From Thalassotalea loyana (GTDB lineage Bacteria; Pseudomonadota; Gammaproteobacteria; Enterobacterales; Alteromonadaceae), in the NCBI RefSeq assembly GCF_030161435.1, contig NZ_BSSV01000007.1:215072-279071 (forward strand): a stretch of 64,000 nt of DNA. The letters run 5' to 3'. A program made the translations under genes and the position numbers. Shown here one piece after another: positions 35,356-44,228 of this stretch. The notes beneath the pieces are model-generated. The model was not told the origin of the DNA. It searched no databases and saw only the letters and a list, made by a program, of their open reading frames with translations. Numbering within the stretch: the stretch's first letter is position 1; each line of letters opens with the position of its first letter.

Positions 35356-35369
35356 TCTTCAATAAAAAA

Positions 35370-35401
35370 CGCGAATATTCGCTACGGAGCAAATATTCGC
35401 G
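35370..35401 (-). terminator. Terminator after the MerC-family gene
   Basis: CGCGAATATT and AATATTCGCG form a 10-bp stem; the minus-strand product continues into TTTTTTATT. It also lies just past the plus-strand methyltransferase gene but lacks a T-run in that direction. Confidence 0.78.
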
Positions 35402-35418
35402 CAATGGTTTGTCTTTGA

Positions 35419-35814
35419 CTAGTGGTTACACGATTTTCTTCTACAAAGACTGTAATTTCGCCAATGTGAATAAGCCAGAATTGCGGTTGCAACTACGGTA
35501 ATAATTTTTTCACCTGCCTCACCCAACAAGTCATGACCAAATACTGCCGCCATGACTAGTGTGATGATACCTGTAATGATACCGATCATTACTGTCATGT
35601 CTCGATGTTTCTTACAGCCAATAAATGCTGCCGCCAAACTTAATGGCACAATCAATACTACCAGCGCCATATGGAAGGTGTGATCACTGCTTGGTAAAAA
35701 TGAAAGTACGGGAAATACGGCTAGCGCGATGGGCAGAAAAGCGCAATGTAGGGCACATAATACTGATGCGCCAATTGATAATTTGTCTAAAAACGTTTGT
35801 TTATCTATGCTCAT
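35419..35814 (-). CDS. MerC-domain membrane protein (metal transport)
   Basis: This 131-residue protein has four hydrophobic segments and the MerC metal-binding CALHC motif in helix 1 (GASVLCALHCAFLPI), plus a cysteine-containing tail (CRRKSCNH). MerC proteins carry mercury or other soft metals through the inner membrane. Here no mer genes are present, and a Zur-type palindrome overlaps the promoter, so zinc or a related metal is the likelier cargo (inference). The frame is open to 35880, but that start would read through the Zur-like site; Met at 35814 matches the family length. Confidence 0.82.
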   Translation of the reverse strand: MSIDKQTFLDKLSIGASVLCALHCAFLPIALAVFPVLSFLPSSDHTFHMALVVLIVPLSLAAAFIGCKKHRDMTVMIGIITGIITLVMAAVFGHDLLGEAGEKIITVVATAILAYSHWRNYSLCRRKSCNH

Positions 35815-35842
35815 GGGATTAACGTAACTTCTTTCTTGATAC

Positions 35843-35855
35843 GTTATAATATAAC
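35843..35855 (-). promoter_or_regulatory. Candidate Zur box before the MerC-family gene
   Basis: GTTATAATATAAC is a perfect odd palindrome equal to the core GTTATANTATAAC of gammaproteobacterial Zur sites, 29 bp upstream of the start codon and overlapping a probable -10 on the minus strand. The flanks agree only partly with the wider consensus. Confidence 0.7.
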
Positions 35856-35901
35856 AATAATTCGCATTCTCATATAGCAAATAAATAATTTATTAGATAA
35901 A

Positions 35902-35932
35902 AAAATAGGGGCTTAAAGTAAGCCCCTATTTT
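35902..35932. terminator. Terminator after TonB receptor 2
   Basis: AAAATAGGGGCTTA and TAAGCCCCTATTTT form a 14-bp stem with a 3-nt loop. It lies 17 bp past the receptor stop and separates it from the MerC-family unit. Confidence 0.88.
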
Positions 35933-35948
35933 ATGGCGTAGCTAAGGA

Positions 35949-38564
35949 TTAAAATTTGTAGCTAGCTTTTAGGTAAGCAAAGCGGCCTTGACCACTATGA
36001 ACATTAACAGCAAACCCCATGAAGTCATGGTAAGCCATTGGTGGTTCTTCATTAAACAGATTTGTTGCACCTAACGTTAGTACCGTGTTTTCAATACCAA
36101 AGTAGTTAATTGCTGCATCTACTGTCGTCATTGAACCAACTTTTGGCATACCCGCAGTTTGTACAGACGCTTCTTGTTCAAAAGAATCAATGTAGTTTAC
36201 TGCCATCGTTGCATTAAAGTCGTTTTGTGTCCAATCAACTGATGCCGTCCAGCGGAATTCTGGTTGTTCGAAATCGCCTTCTTGCGCGTCGATACGTGTG
36301 CCGCCGTTTTCACCAGGGCGTTTATCTTCGTATTCAAGTACGTAGTTAAGCACATAACCAAATCTAAACTCACCGTAATCAGAGTTTAGTAAGTAGCGTA
36401 GGTCTAAATCTAAGCCTGACGTATCTAAATCACCAATGTTTTGGAAGCTATCGTTAATTGTTACAACTTGGCCTGGATCGCCTGCGATAGCCGTTGGGAT
36501 ACGAACAACGACATTTGGATCTAAGCCTTGAGTGTCCATTAAGAACTGTGTATCTGAATCAATAATATCTTCAATTGAGTAGCTGTAGTAATCAAGTGAG
36601 AAATTAAGGTTATCAGTTACGTTGTAAACGATACCTAAGTTATAGCTTTCAGATTCTTCTGGTTGAAGATCTGGGTTACCTTCAAATATTGCTGTGTATT
36701 CTTGTGGTTCACAAGCACGATCTTGGTTACCAATTGCCGCACAACGTAATGTATCAACTAGGTTAGGGGATTCATCAGTTCGGCCAAGACCCATTTGATG
36801 TAATGAAGGCGCTCTAAACGCAGTACCCCATGAACCACGAAGGTTTACGTCTTCAGTTGGTGTCCATAAGAAAGACACTTTTGGATTTGTAGTAGAACCA
36901 AAGTCTGAGTAATCTTCATAGCGCAATGCCATTTGAACTTCTAGTTCATCAAGCACAGGCACCGCTAATTCACCGAAAATAGACATGTTGTCTCGAGAAC
37001 CATTGGCTTGGGTAGCCTCAGTACCAAATACTTCACCACGTAAGAATTGGTCGTCTGGGTTATCAGAGATTGATTCTTCACGGTACTCGGCACCAACCGC
37101 TAGTAAAAGATCACCATGCGACATCTCCATTAATGGGCCAGTGAATTTTACATCTAGTGTACGGTTTGTTGATTTACCAACACGTGTCGTTGTTGTCTCG
37201 ATAAAGTCTAATGCTTCTTGAGAATTACTTGATGGCTCAAACGGGTTCCATAAACCAGAATCAATAGCTTCTTGTGTACGACGAGAGTTAGGGAAACCAT
37301 CTACACCGCGCTCAACCGATTCACTTTTAATGTAACTATATGCCGCTTCCCAGCTCCACTCATTGATTTCACCTTGAAGACCAATAATCGCGCGGTAGTA
37401 ATCTGTATCAACACGTTTCTCACGGTTACCGATATCAACTGTACGACGACGCATAGTTAAATCTTGTTGGTAAAACTCGTGGCTAGGCATATTGGCAAAA
37501 GGATGATTTGGGTTATCACCAGCCATTGTCAATTCATTAAAGCTAGGGCTACCAGCACCACGAATTGTTGTTTTTGAGTTTTGACCGTTTAATTCACCAA
37601 AAGCACGTAGTGAGTCATTAATTTCATATTTACCCAAATAGTTGAAGCTAAAACGCTCCGTTGCAGGGATCATAGTCATATGAGGCGCATAATCATAGCG
37701 ACATAAGTTGTTGGCTGGGTCTGAATCTTCAGGTGAACAAACATCGTTACCAAACGTGTCAATTAATCGGTTTGCGGGATCTGCTGCTAACGCAATCGTA
37801 CCTGGAATACCTGAAGAGCTTCTGAAGTCTGTTGTGTACGGATCGTTTGGACGAAGCGCTGTTTGGTTAGATGAACGAGAGTAATCACGATCAGCATAAA
37901 GGATTTCGTCTCGTGTAAAGTAATCTAAAATAAATGTGTGACTTGCCTTATCATCAGAGGTACCAAATACCATTGAAATATTCTGCTCTTCACCGCCTCC
38001 ATCAGCTGTATCACCCCACTTACCAGATAACTCAACACCTTCGACGTCGTCACGTAAAATAATGTTGATTACACCAGCGATAGCGTCAGAACCATAGGTT
38101 GCAGATGCACCATCTTTAAGAATGTCGACACGCTTGATTGCCGAAATTGGGATGTTGTTGATATCTACGAATGCAGTATCAATACCTTTTGCGAATGGAC
38201 TTACCGATACACGGCGGTTATTCACTAAGATAAGTGTTGAGTCAGCACCTAAGCCACGTAATGAAACACTAGAACCACCGTTGGCAGTATCATCACTTGA
38301 GTTAGCTTGTGTTGAAAATGTTCCTTGACCTGAGATAGGCAGTTTAGCAAATAAGCTAATGAGGTCAGTAACACCAGATTTTTCGATATCATCAGCTGAT
38401 AAGCTAGTGATAGGTGAAGGGCCTTCCATATTGGTACGCTTAATATGCGAACCAGTTACTTCAATTCGTTCAATCTCTTCTTCTGCAGCATGGGCTACAT
38501 TGCTTGCCAAAATTGCAGATGAAATAGAAAGAGCTAGCGCGGTCTTTTTAGTAAACCTTAACAT
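35949..38564 (-). CDS. TonB-dependent receptor 2
   Basis: This 871-residue outer-membrane receptor has a 26-residue signal peptide ending VAHA, a TonB-box-like IERIEVTG, a plug (about 40-175, with SSVSLRGLGADSTLILVNNRRVS and DGASATYGSDAIAGVINIIL) and a barrel ending FAYLKASYKF. The opening HIKRTNMEGPSPITSLSADDIEKSGVTDL marks the large group of receptors in Alteromonadales and Xanthomonadales linked to peptide or oligosaccharide uptake rather than classic siderophores. It is monocistronic. An 18-bp inverted repeat (38633-38650) lies 69 bp upstream and may be its operator. The ligand is not known. Confidence 0.92.
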   Translation of the reverse strand: MLRFTKKTALALSISSAILASNVAHAAEEEIERIEVTGSHIKRTNMEGPSPITSLSADDIEKSGVTDLISLFAKLPISGQGTFSTQANSSDDTANGGSSVSLRGLGADSTLILVNNRRVSVSPFAKGIDTAFVDINNIPISAIKRVDILKDGASATYGSDAIAGVINIILRDDVEGVELSGKWGDTADGGGEEQNISMVFGTSDDKASHTFILDYFTRDEILYADRDYSRSSNQTALRPNDPYTTDFRSSSGIPGTIALAADPANRLIDTFGNDVCSPEDSDPANNLCRYDYAPHMTMIPATERFSFNYLGKYEINDSLRAFGELNGQNSKTTIRGAGSPSFNELTMAGDNPNHPFANMPSHEFYQQDLTMRRRTVDIGNREKRVDTDYYRAIIGLQGEINEWSWEAAYSYIKSESVERGVDGFPNSRRTQEAIDSGLWNPFEPSSNSQEALDFIETTTTRVGKSTNRTLDVKFTGPLMEMSHGDLLLAVGAEYREESISDNPDDQFLRGEVFGTEATQANGSRDNMSIFGELAVPVLDELEVQMALRYEDYSDFGSTTNPKVSFLWTPTEDVNLRGSWGTAFRAPSLHQMGLGRTDESPNLVDTLRCAAIGNQDRACEPQEYTAIFEGNPDLQPEESESYNLGIVYNVTDNLNFSLDYYSYSIEDIIDSDTQFLMDTQGLDPNVVVRIPTAIAGDPGQVVTINDSFQNIGDLDTSGLDLDLRYLLNSDYGEFRFGYVLNYVLEYEDKRPGENGGTRIDAQEGDFEQPEFRWTASVDWTQNDFNATMAVNYIDSFEQEASVQTAGMPKVGSMTTVDAAINYFGIENTVLTLGATNLFNEEPPMAYHDFMGFAVNVHSGQGRFAYLKASYKF

Positions 38565-38607
38565 GTTATATTCCTTATAATAGTTTTTTTATCCGTCAAA
38601 TACTGCT

Positions 38608-38621
38608 ATCGATTTATCGAT
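38608..38621. repeat. Repeated ATCGAT motif upstream of TonB receptor 2
   Basis: ATCGATTTATCGAT consists of two ATCGAT palindromes separated by TT, 44 bp before the start codon. Possible secondary operator; no known consensus recognised. Confidence 0.35.
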
Positions 38622-38632
38622 TAGATGACAAA

Positions 38633-38650
38633 ATTGTGCAGTTGCACAAT
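38633..38650. promoter_or_regulatory. Inverted-repeat operator candidate for TonB receptor 2
   Basis: ATTGTGCAGTTGCACAAT: perfect 8-bp arms around GT. It lies 69-86 bp upstream of the receptor start in an otherwise AT-rich region. The regulator is unknown. Confidence 0.6.
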
Positions 38651-38846
38651 GCATCATGCAGGCAAAATATTAATAAAGTACTTAACAAATGTAAGATTTT
38701 ATTTTTGTTTTTTGCCTTACATGTATTTTGCGTTATTTATATTACGAATTGCATCGTATTTTTCAAGAGGGTAATTTTATTAAACGTGTTGTTTATCATT
38801 CATTTAAGTTAAAATGTCAGCAAATGATTACAAAATAGAGTTAAAC

Positions 38847-39605
38847 ATGAAGACTCAAGCACTCGTAAATTATCTTGATGAATTACTACAAGTTTCGCAG
38901 ATTAAGGACTTTTGCCCAAATGGACTGCAAGTTCAAGGCGAAGAAAATATTAGTAAAATTATTTCTGGAGTTACGGCCTCTCAGGCGTTAATCGATCGAG
39001 CAATTGAAAGTAATGCTGATGCTTTACTTGTTCATCACGGCTATTTTTGGAAAAATGAACCTGCACCGTTAACAGGCATGAAGTATCAGCGAATTAAGAA
39101 GCTGATCGACAATAATATTAACTTAATTGCCTATCACTTACCTTTAGATATTCATCATGAATTAGGTAATAACGCACAGTTAGCAAAGCTTTTAGGAATC
39201 GAAGTAACAGGGCCTTTAGAGTTGGGGAATCCTTTTAGTGTATCTGTGCAAGGCCAATTCGCTAAAGCGATTGATGGTTCGGCGTTAACTAATCAAATTA
39301 ATAATGTGCTGTCTCGTGACTGTTTACACATTGCGCCGCCGTCTAATAAACCTATTAAGACTGTTGCCTGGTGTACCGGTGGGGGGCAGGGATATATTGA
39401 ACTAGCTGCTCAACAAGGTATTGATGCATTTATAAGTGGCGAGGTTTCCGAACAGACGACGCATATTTGTCACGAGATGGATATTCACTTTTTTGCTGCC
39501 GGTCATCATGCAACTGAGCGTTACGGAGCAAAGGCTTTAGGTGAGCACATTGCACAGAAGTTTGAATTAGATGTGACGTTTGTCGATATCAACAACCCAG
39601 TCTAA
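38847..39605 (+). CDS. Nif3-like dinuclear metal centre protein (YbgI family)
   Basis: This 252-residue protein belongs to the NIF3/YbgI family, toroidal hexamers with a two-metal site; in E. coli a role in DNA repair has been proposed, but the enzyme activity is uncertain. Visible motifs are DFCPNGLQVQG, ADALLVHHGYFWK (metal His pair), INLIAYHLPLDIHHELGNNAQLA, TGGGQGYIELAAQQGIDAFISGEVSE and FFAAGHHATERYG. The ATG at 38847 matches family N termini and has GAG six bases upstream; an earlier ATG at 38814 is also in frame. A terminator follows. Confidence 0.92.
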   Translation: MKTQALVNYLDELLQVSQIKDFCPNGLQVQGEENISKIISGVTASQALIDRAIESNADALLVHHGYFWKNEPAPLTGMKYQRIKKLIDNNINLIAYHLPLDIHHELGNNAQLAKLLGIEVTGPLELGNPFSVSVQGQFAKAIDGSALTNQINNVLSRDCLHIAPPSNKPIKTVAWCTGGGQGYIELAAQQGIDAFISGEVSEQTTHICHEMDIHFFAAGHHATERYGAKALGEHIAQKFELDVTFVDINNPV

Positions 39606-39624
39606 ATACATTGCTCGATTAACG

Positions 39625-39657
39625 AAAAGTCCTAACAGATAACGTTAGGGCTTTTTT
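39625..39657. terminator. Terminator between the Nif3-like and ElyC-like genes
   Basis: AAAAGTCCTAAC and GTTAGGGCTTTTTT pair with one mismatch and end in a T-run on the plus strand; it lies just before the convergent ElyC-like gene end. Confidence 0.8.
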
Positions 39658-39662
39658 GTCAG

Positions 39663-40421
39663 TTAACTTTTTAGCCATTGCCATAATTGGCCAAAGCGCT
39701 CGTATACCACTCTACTTGTTTTATAAAGTGCGTCAGGCCTTGGCATGTAATATCCCCACGTTTTTTCACCATAAAAGTCTTTGACTAAAAATTGTGTAGG
39801 CGCAGGGGTAACTTCAGTACCATATTGACGGAAAAATTTAACAGCTCTTGGCATGTGGCTAGCGCTAGTGACAAGGATTACACCTTTGCCTTTAACTCTA
39901 GGACCAATAAGTTGAGCTTCTTCTTCCGTATCTAGTGGATAGTTTTCCGTTAAAATCTTATTTGCTGGCACACCAAGTTCTATTGCCGCTCGTTTGACAA
40001 TTTGTGCATTTGGTTCAGATTGGCCATGACCAGAGCCAGAGGTGATAATGGTTAAGTTTGGCTTTTGTCTATAAAGCCTAACTGCCTCATTAATGCGAGC
40101 AAGTGAGCAGTCTTTTAATTGGCTTAATGCGGGCATCGTTTCGTCAGAAATATGGGCACATCCTAGTACGACAATATATTCGCTATTTCTCGGTATGGTA
40201 TTTAATGCATCATATTGATTTTCTATAGGGTAGAGCAGGCGGTCGGCAACAGGGGGCATTGATGCAAGCAAAAATAAACAAAAGCTTGATATCAGCCATC
40301 CTAAACTTGCTTTTGGTCTCGATTTAAATAGGAAAATGGCCAATAACAGGCCGATAAGAATAAAACCCGTTGGACTAACAAGGATGCCAAAGAGTTTTTT
40401 TAAGAAAAATAGAAAATCCAT
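39663..40421 (-). CDS. ElyC/YdcF-like envelope protein (DUF218)
   Basis: This 252-residue inner-membrane protein has two N-terminal hydrophobic helices and a periplasmic DUF218 domain: EYIVVLGCAHI, RINEAVRLYRQKPNLTIITSGSGHG and TEEEAQLIGPRVKGKGVILVTSASHMPRAVKFFRQYG. In E. coli ElyC affects lipid-carrier use for peptidoglycan and ECA synthesis. The ATG at 40421 gives an N terminus like ElyC (FFLKKLFGILVSPTG); a TTG at 40457 is less likely. It is alone in its direction, with a terminator ahead. Confidence 0.88.
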   Translation of the reverse strand: MDFLFFLKKLFGILVSPTGFILIGLLLAIFLFKSRPKASLGWLISSFCLFLLASMPPVADRLLYPIENQYDALNTIPRNSEYIVVLGCAHISDETMPALSQLKDCSLARINEAVRLYRQKPNLTIITSGSGHGQSEPNAQIVKRAAIELGVPANKILTENYPLDTEEEAQLIGPRVKGKGVILVTSASHMPRAVKFFRQYGTEVTPAPTQFLVKDFYGEKTWGYYMPRPDALYKTSRVVYERFGQLWQWLKS

Positions 40422-40533
40422 TTTATGATGTCGGAAATAAATAATCAGTAGGCTCAACTATATCAGGGAACATAACTAATTACATAGCCAAATTAGTTGT
40501 TCGCCATACTCATTATTAACTAGCAAAGTGAGA

Positions 40534-40809
40534 TTAGTTTTCCTGCTGTTTTGCTTGTTTCATTAATGGCTTCCAGTAAGTCACCCCAAATATCAATGTA
40601 TTAATTAGTGCCGTACTAAAATTTGGTTCTATTTTTAATAAATTTTTGCGGATAACGACAAACTCTGATGCATGTATCATAACCAATATGGCAGCGGCTA
40701 ACATGAGTTCCTGTGCATACATCGCAATCGGTTCAATAAAAGTGGCAAAGCCTGCAACTAGGTAGAAAATCACGGTGAGTACTCTGACAATGTTTATTAA
40801 TAGGTTCAT
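40534..40809 (-). CDS. DUF1145-like (YhhL type) small membrane protein
   Basis: This 91-residue protein has three hydrophobic helices. The layout MNLLINIVRVLTVIFYLVAG...P then a central helix with MIHASE and a C-terminal IFGVTYWKPLMK is like E. coli YhhL, a DUF1145 protein of unknown function. An AAGGAA site seven bases upstream fixes the start at 40809; the frame remains open to 40962 but that extension lacks family likeness. It is downstream of the AraC regulator on the same strand, separated by 155 bp. Confidence 0.6.
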   Translation of the reverse strand: MNLLINIVRVLTVIFYLVAGFATFIEPIAMYAQELMLAAAILVMIHASEFVVIRKNLLKIEPNFSTALINTLIFGVTYWKPLMKQAKQQEN

Positions 40810-40963
40810 AGCTAATTCCTTGGTAATTATTGTTTTTATAATGGATCTATTGTGCTTAACGTTAGCATGTGTATCAGGATAAAAACATAGCCACTTGTTC
40901 AGCATGACGTTGTTTTTTGTAACTTTAGGCGGTTTACCTAGTATGTCATGTAATAATTGCAAA

Positions 40964-41965
40964 TTATTTGAAGGTAGTTAGGGATACTTCACTATTTGCT
41001 TTGAGCAACTCTGCTGGAGTCACACCATATTGTTTTTTGAATGCCGTAATAAAGTTCGACGAATGATTATAGCCGGCAATATATGCAGCCTCACCAATCG
41101 ACAAGCGTTCAATAATAATCTGATGTCGGGCACGCTCAAGCTTTTTTAAGCGAATAAACTCTGCCAGTGTCATGTGATGATGTTTTTTAAAGTAACGTTG
41201 AAGTGTACTTACACTCGCGCCAGCTCTGGTTGCTATATCGTTTAAGGATAATTGCTTATCAATTAAAGCAATTATTTTGCTCTCGTAGCGCTCTGGTGAA
41301 CCTAATGGTGTGCTCAATAGGTTCTGATTATTTGGCTGTGTAGCGACTAATGCCTCATTCATTAAAAGAGGAAAGCATTGATTAAAAATTTCTATTGCGT
41401 GTTGCTCAAGTTGAAGTTGATTAACCAAGTTTTTTTGATTGTGTGAAGCGATTGTTTTATGAGCCAATTCCGCTAATTCAATCGGGCAGTTTAGTTGGCT
41501 AACGGGAGTCGATACGCATAATATTTTATCAATAGTTTCATGATCTTCACGAGACTGACAGCGTTGCACTAGCCACGATTTAGTTAAGCTGATATTGAGT
41601 TTCTTTGTCTGTTCACCCTTGTGTAGAAAGCGCGTAAATACTTGTGGTGAAGGTGTAGACAAGACAAAAAGCATTGGTTTTTCGTTGGTTGCAATTTGAT
41701 AACGCTGACTACCTAGCGCAAAATCAACGTGACCTTCAATCAACACATTGATACTCAGGCCCGCAGGAATCTCAGCACTACTGGTTGCCTCTTGCGTTTC
41801 AATAATATCTGCACAATGAATTGAAATGCCTGAAGGGAGTTTGTTAAAACTCAGCTTACCTTTTAATAAACATTCTGAATGTGCTGCGCTCTCTGTCTGT
41901 AGATAATGCTGCCTGCCCGTTGCAGCTAAATAGTTCTCCAAATCTTTCTTAGTTATTGATTCCAT
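40964..41965 (-). CDS. AraC family regulator, PchR-like (iron/siderophore)
   Basis: This 333-residue regulator has an N-terminal sensor of about 220 residues resembling PchR-type siderophore sensors (SGISIHCADIIETQ, PAGLSINVLIEGHVDFALGSQRY) and a C-terminal double helix-turn-helix (about 235-330): LSLNDIATRAGASVSTLQRYFKKHHHMTLAEFIRLKKLERA and IGEAAYIAGYNHSSNFITAFKKQYGVTPAE. PchR-like proteins sense ferric siderophores and activate receptor genes. It is divergent from TonB receptor 3 with a Fur box between, which fits that role. Confidence 0.88.
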   Translation of the reverse strand: MESITKKDLENYLAATGRQHYLQTESAAHSECLLKGKLSFNKLPSGISIHCADIIETQEATSSAEIPAGLSINVLIEGHVDFALGSQRYQIATNEKPMLFVLSTPSPQVFTRFLHKGEQTKKLNISLTKSWLVQRCQSREDHETIDKILCVSTPVSQLNCPIELAELAHKTIASHNQKNLVNQLQLEQHAIEIFNQCFPLLMNEALVATQPNNQNLLSTPLGSPERYESKIIALIDKQLSLNDIATRAGASVSTLQRYFKKHHHMTLAEFIRLKKLERARHQIIIERLSIGEAAYIAGYNHSSNFITAFKKQYGVTPAELLKANSEVSLTTFK

Positions 41966-42053
41966 TTAAAAAATTCCATGATGACGATTTCGCATAATGG
42001 CTTGACGATATCGCAAAGTATTTAACAGAAAACTAACAATACCATACTGATAT

Positions 42054-42081
42054 GATAATGATAATGAGAATGATTCTCATT
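42054..42081. promoter_or_regulatory. Fur box between the AraC regulator and TonB receptor 3
   Basis: GATAATGATAATGAGAATGA followed by TTCTCATT contains tandem Fur hexamers and the near-palindrome ATGAGAATGATTCTCAT (42064-42080). It is placed 33 bp before the receptor start and about 90 bp from the regulator, so both are probably repressed by Fur-Fe(II). Confidence 0.93.
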
Positions 42082-42113
42082 AATGAAATATTAATTTGCT
42101 ATAAGGAACTGTT

Positions 42114-44228
42114 ATGCAACCTAAGCGTTTTGCTCGTAGCACCGTCGCTAGTGCTATCGCCGCAATTTTAATAACGCCAACTGCACTAGCTGATGAGCTA
42201 GTTGCTGACGATGATATAGAACGTGTTGCTGTGTGGAGCACACAAGTAAAAACGTCATCTTTGTATTTGAAAGGTGAAGATATTACCAATAAGCAAGCCG
42301 ATCACATTAGTGATTTGCTTAGAACAATTCCCGGCGTTGATGTCGGTGGTGCCCATTCATTAAATCAACGAATTACCATCCGTAGTATGGATGATAAAGA
42401 CTTAGCGATTTCAATTGATGGTGCAAAGCAAAATACCTATATGTATCACCACATGGGAAATCTTCAGATTCATGCCGATATTTTGAAGTCGGTTGATATT
42501 GAAATAGGGACTAATTCAGTTATTGATGGAGGCTTGGGCGGTGCAGTACGTTTTGAAACTAAGCAAGCAAGAGAGCTACTCGACGAAGGTCAGGACTTTG
42601 GTGCCCGACTTCAAGTTAGTGTCGGTGACAACTCTGGTAGCAATTACTCTGCTACGGGTTACGGCTTACTGGGTGATGATGTTGATTTTCTTGCTTGCTA
42701 CAATTATGTCGATCGTGATAATTATGAAGTAGGTGGTGGAGATATCCTTGATGCTACCGGCGACGTGGTTGACGGTACTGATGGCACGGTGCGCGGCCTT
42801 GAAGGCGAGTTGGGCGACGCACTTCTTAAGTTAGGCTGGAATGTTACCGATAATCAACGTATCCAATTAAGTTATGAAAATTACCAAGACGAAGGGGATT
42901 ACAGCTATCGTCCTGACATGGGGTTGGCAACCGACTTAGCAATCACCAATTCGCTTGCAGTGCCACTGCTTTGGCCAACTGAATTTACTAGAGATACCAT
43001 TACTCTCAATTATGAGCTAACAGCTGATGCTACTTACCTTAAGGCCGCTGCCTACGTAAATACGAGTGAACTATACAGAGATGAATCTGGCTGGGCTGAA
43101 AACCCTGCTTACGTTGCGTGGGCTGGGCTGGTATCGGGGGAAGCTAAAAACTCTGGCGTAAACGTTATCGCCGAAACGGCTATTGATAGCGACATCTCTC
43201 AAGATATTACTTATGGCTTTGATTATGTAAAACACGATACAAATTATCGAGCTCAATATGCTGCCGGTGTCGAAGTGTCTAGTGAGAAAGCGACAAATCT
43301 AGCGATCTTTGTACAGGATAGAATAACAATTAATGAATACGTAACAGCCATCCCAGGTGTGCGATTTGACCGTTATGATATCGAATCTGTGGTTGTTGAT
43401 GACACCTTTAATGGCACCTCTCTGGCTCTTGCGGTGGAATACCAAGTCAACAATGACTTGCTGTTTAAGTTAGGTGGAACTGAGTTATTTAAAGGTCCTG
43501 AAATTAGCGAAGTTTTTGTTGGGGCTGGTTTATATGAAACGGCAAATCCTGATATTACTGAGGAAACCGGCGTCAACTTTGAATTAGCGTTTGCTTATCA
43601 AACTGAGTTTAACCATAACGGCAAACTTTCGTTTGGCGCAACGCTGTTTAGAACAGATATTCAAGATTATATTTACGATTATGCGCCACCAGCAACAGGG
43701 GTTGATGCCCGTTATTGGAAAGATAATATCGGTGATATGGAAATCGATGGCTTTGAAGCGTATGTCGGCTATGAAAATAATGGATTCAACGGCTCGTTAA
43801 CTTACTCAAAAGCCGAGAGCGAACTCAATGCATTCGAGCAATACAGTGATTTAGATGGTGCGCGATTAGATCGACAACAAGGTAACACCATCAGTGCAAA
43901 TGCAGGCTATTTAATTGAGCAATGGCAAATTAGCCTCAATTGGGAAATGCTATATGTAGATGACGTTGATGCCGGTGTCGACTTAGATGGCCCAACACTA
44001 GATAACAGCAAAGAAGGTTATACCGTACACAATATTGCAGCTCGTTGGGAGCCTAGCATGTTTGACGGCTTAACGCTGATTTTGGGTGTCGATAACGTGT
44101 TTGATGAGTTCTATGCATCACAATCGTCTCGCACAGGTGTCTCTTTTCATCCGAGGTTTGGTGAACTTTACCTTCAAGACTACGAACCAGGTCGCAACAT
44201 TAAAGCGACAGTAGCTTACCAATTTTAA
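42114..44228 (+). CDS. TonB-dependent receptor 3 (siderophore or haem type)
   Basis: This 704-residue receptor has a 26-residue signal peptide (TPTALA), a plug (about 40-160: IPGVDVGGAHSLNQRITIRSMDDKDLAISIDGAKQ, then GTNSVIDGGLGGAVRFETK) and a barrel ending GRNIKATVAYQF. The plug words IDGAKQ and GGLGGAVRFETK resemble haem/haemoglobin and some siderophore receptors. The Fur box and the divergent PchR-like regulator show iron control. The stop TAA overlaps the ATG of the PepSY gene (TAATG), so expression of receptor and PepSY protein is coupled. Confidence 0.92.
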   Translation: MQPKRFARSTVASAIAAILITPTALADELVADDDIERVAVWSTQVKTSSLYLKGEDITNKQADHISDLLRTIPGVDVGGAHSLNQRITIRSMDDKDLAISIDGAKQNTYMYHHMGNLQIHADILKSVDIEIGTNSVIDGGLGGAVRFETKQARELLDEGQDFGARLQVSVGDNSGSNYSATGYGLLGDDVDFLACYNYVDRDNYEVGGGDILDATGDVVDGTDGTVRGLEGELGDALLKLGWNVTDNQRIQLSYENYQDEGDYSYRPDMGLATDLAITNSLAVPLLWPTEFTRDTITLNYELTADATYLKAAAYVNTSELYRDESGWAENPAYVAWAGLVSGEAKNSGVNVIAETAIDSDISQDITYGFDYVKHDTNYRAQYAAGVEVSSEKATNLAIFVQDRITINEYVTAIPGVRFDRYDIESVVVDDTFNGTSLALAVEYQVNNDLLFKLGGTELFKGPEISEVFVGAGLYETANPDITEETGVNFELAFAYQTEFNHNGKLSFGATLFRTDIQDYIYDYAPPATGVDARYWKDNIGDMEIDGFEAYVGYENNGFNGSLTYSKAESELNAFEQYSDLDGARLDRQQGNTISANAGYLIEQWQISLNWEMLYVDDVDAGVDLDGPTLDNSKEGYTVHNIAARWEPSMFDGLTLILGVDNVFDEFYASQSSRTGVSFHPRFGELYLQDYEPGRNIKATVAYQF

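Noticed and set aside
40474..40498. AACTAATT...AATTAGTT stem after the DUF1145-like gene
   Set aside because: All-AT 8-bp stem with a 9-nt loop and no T-run is too weak to call a terminator.
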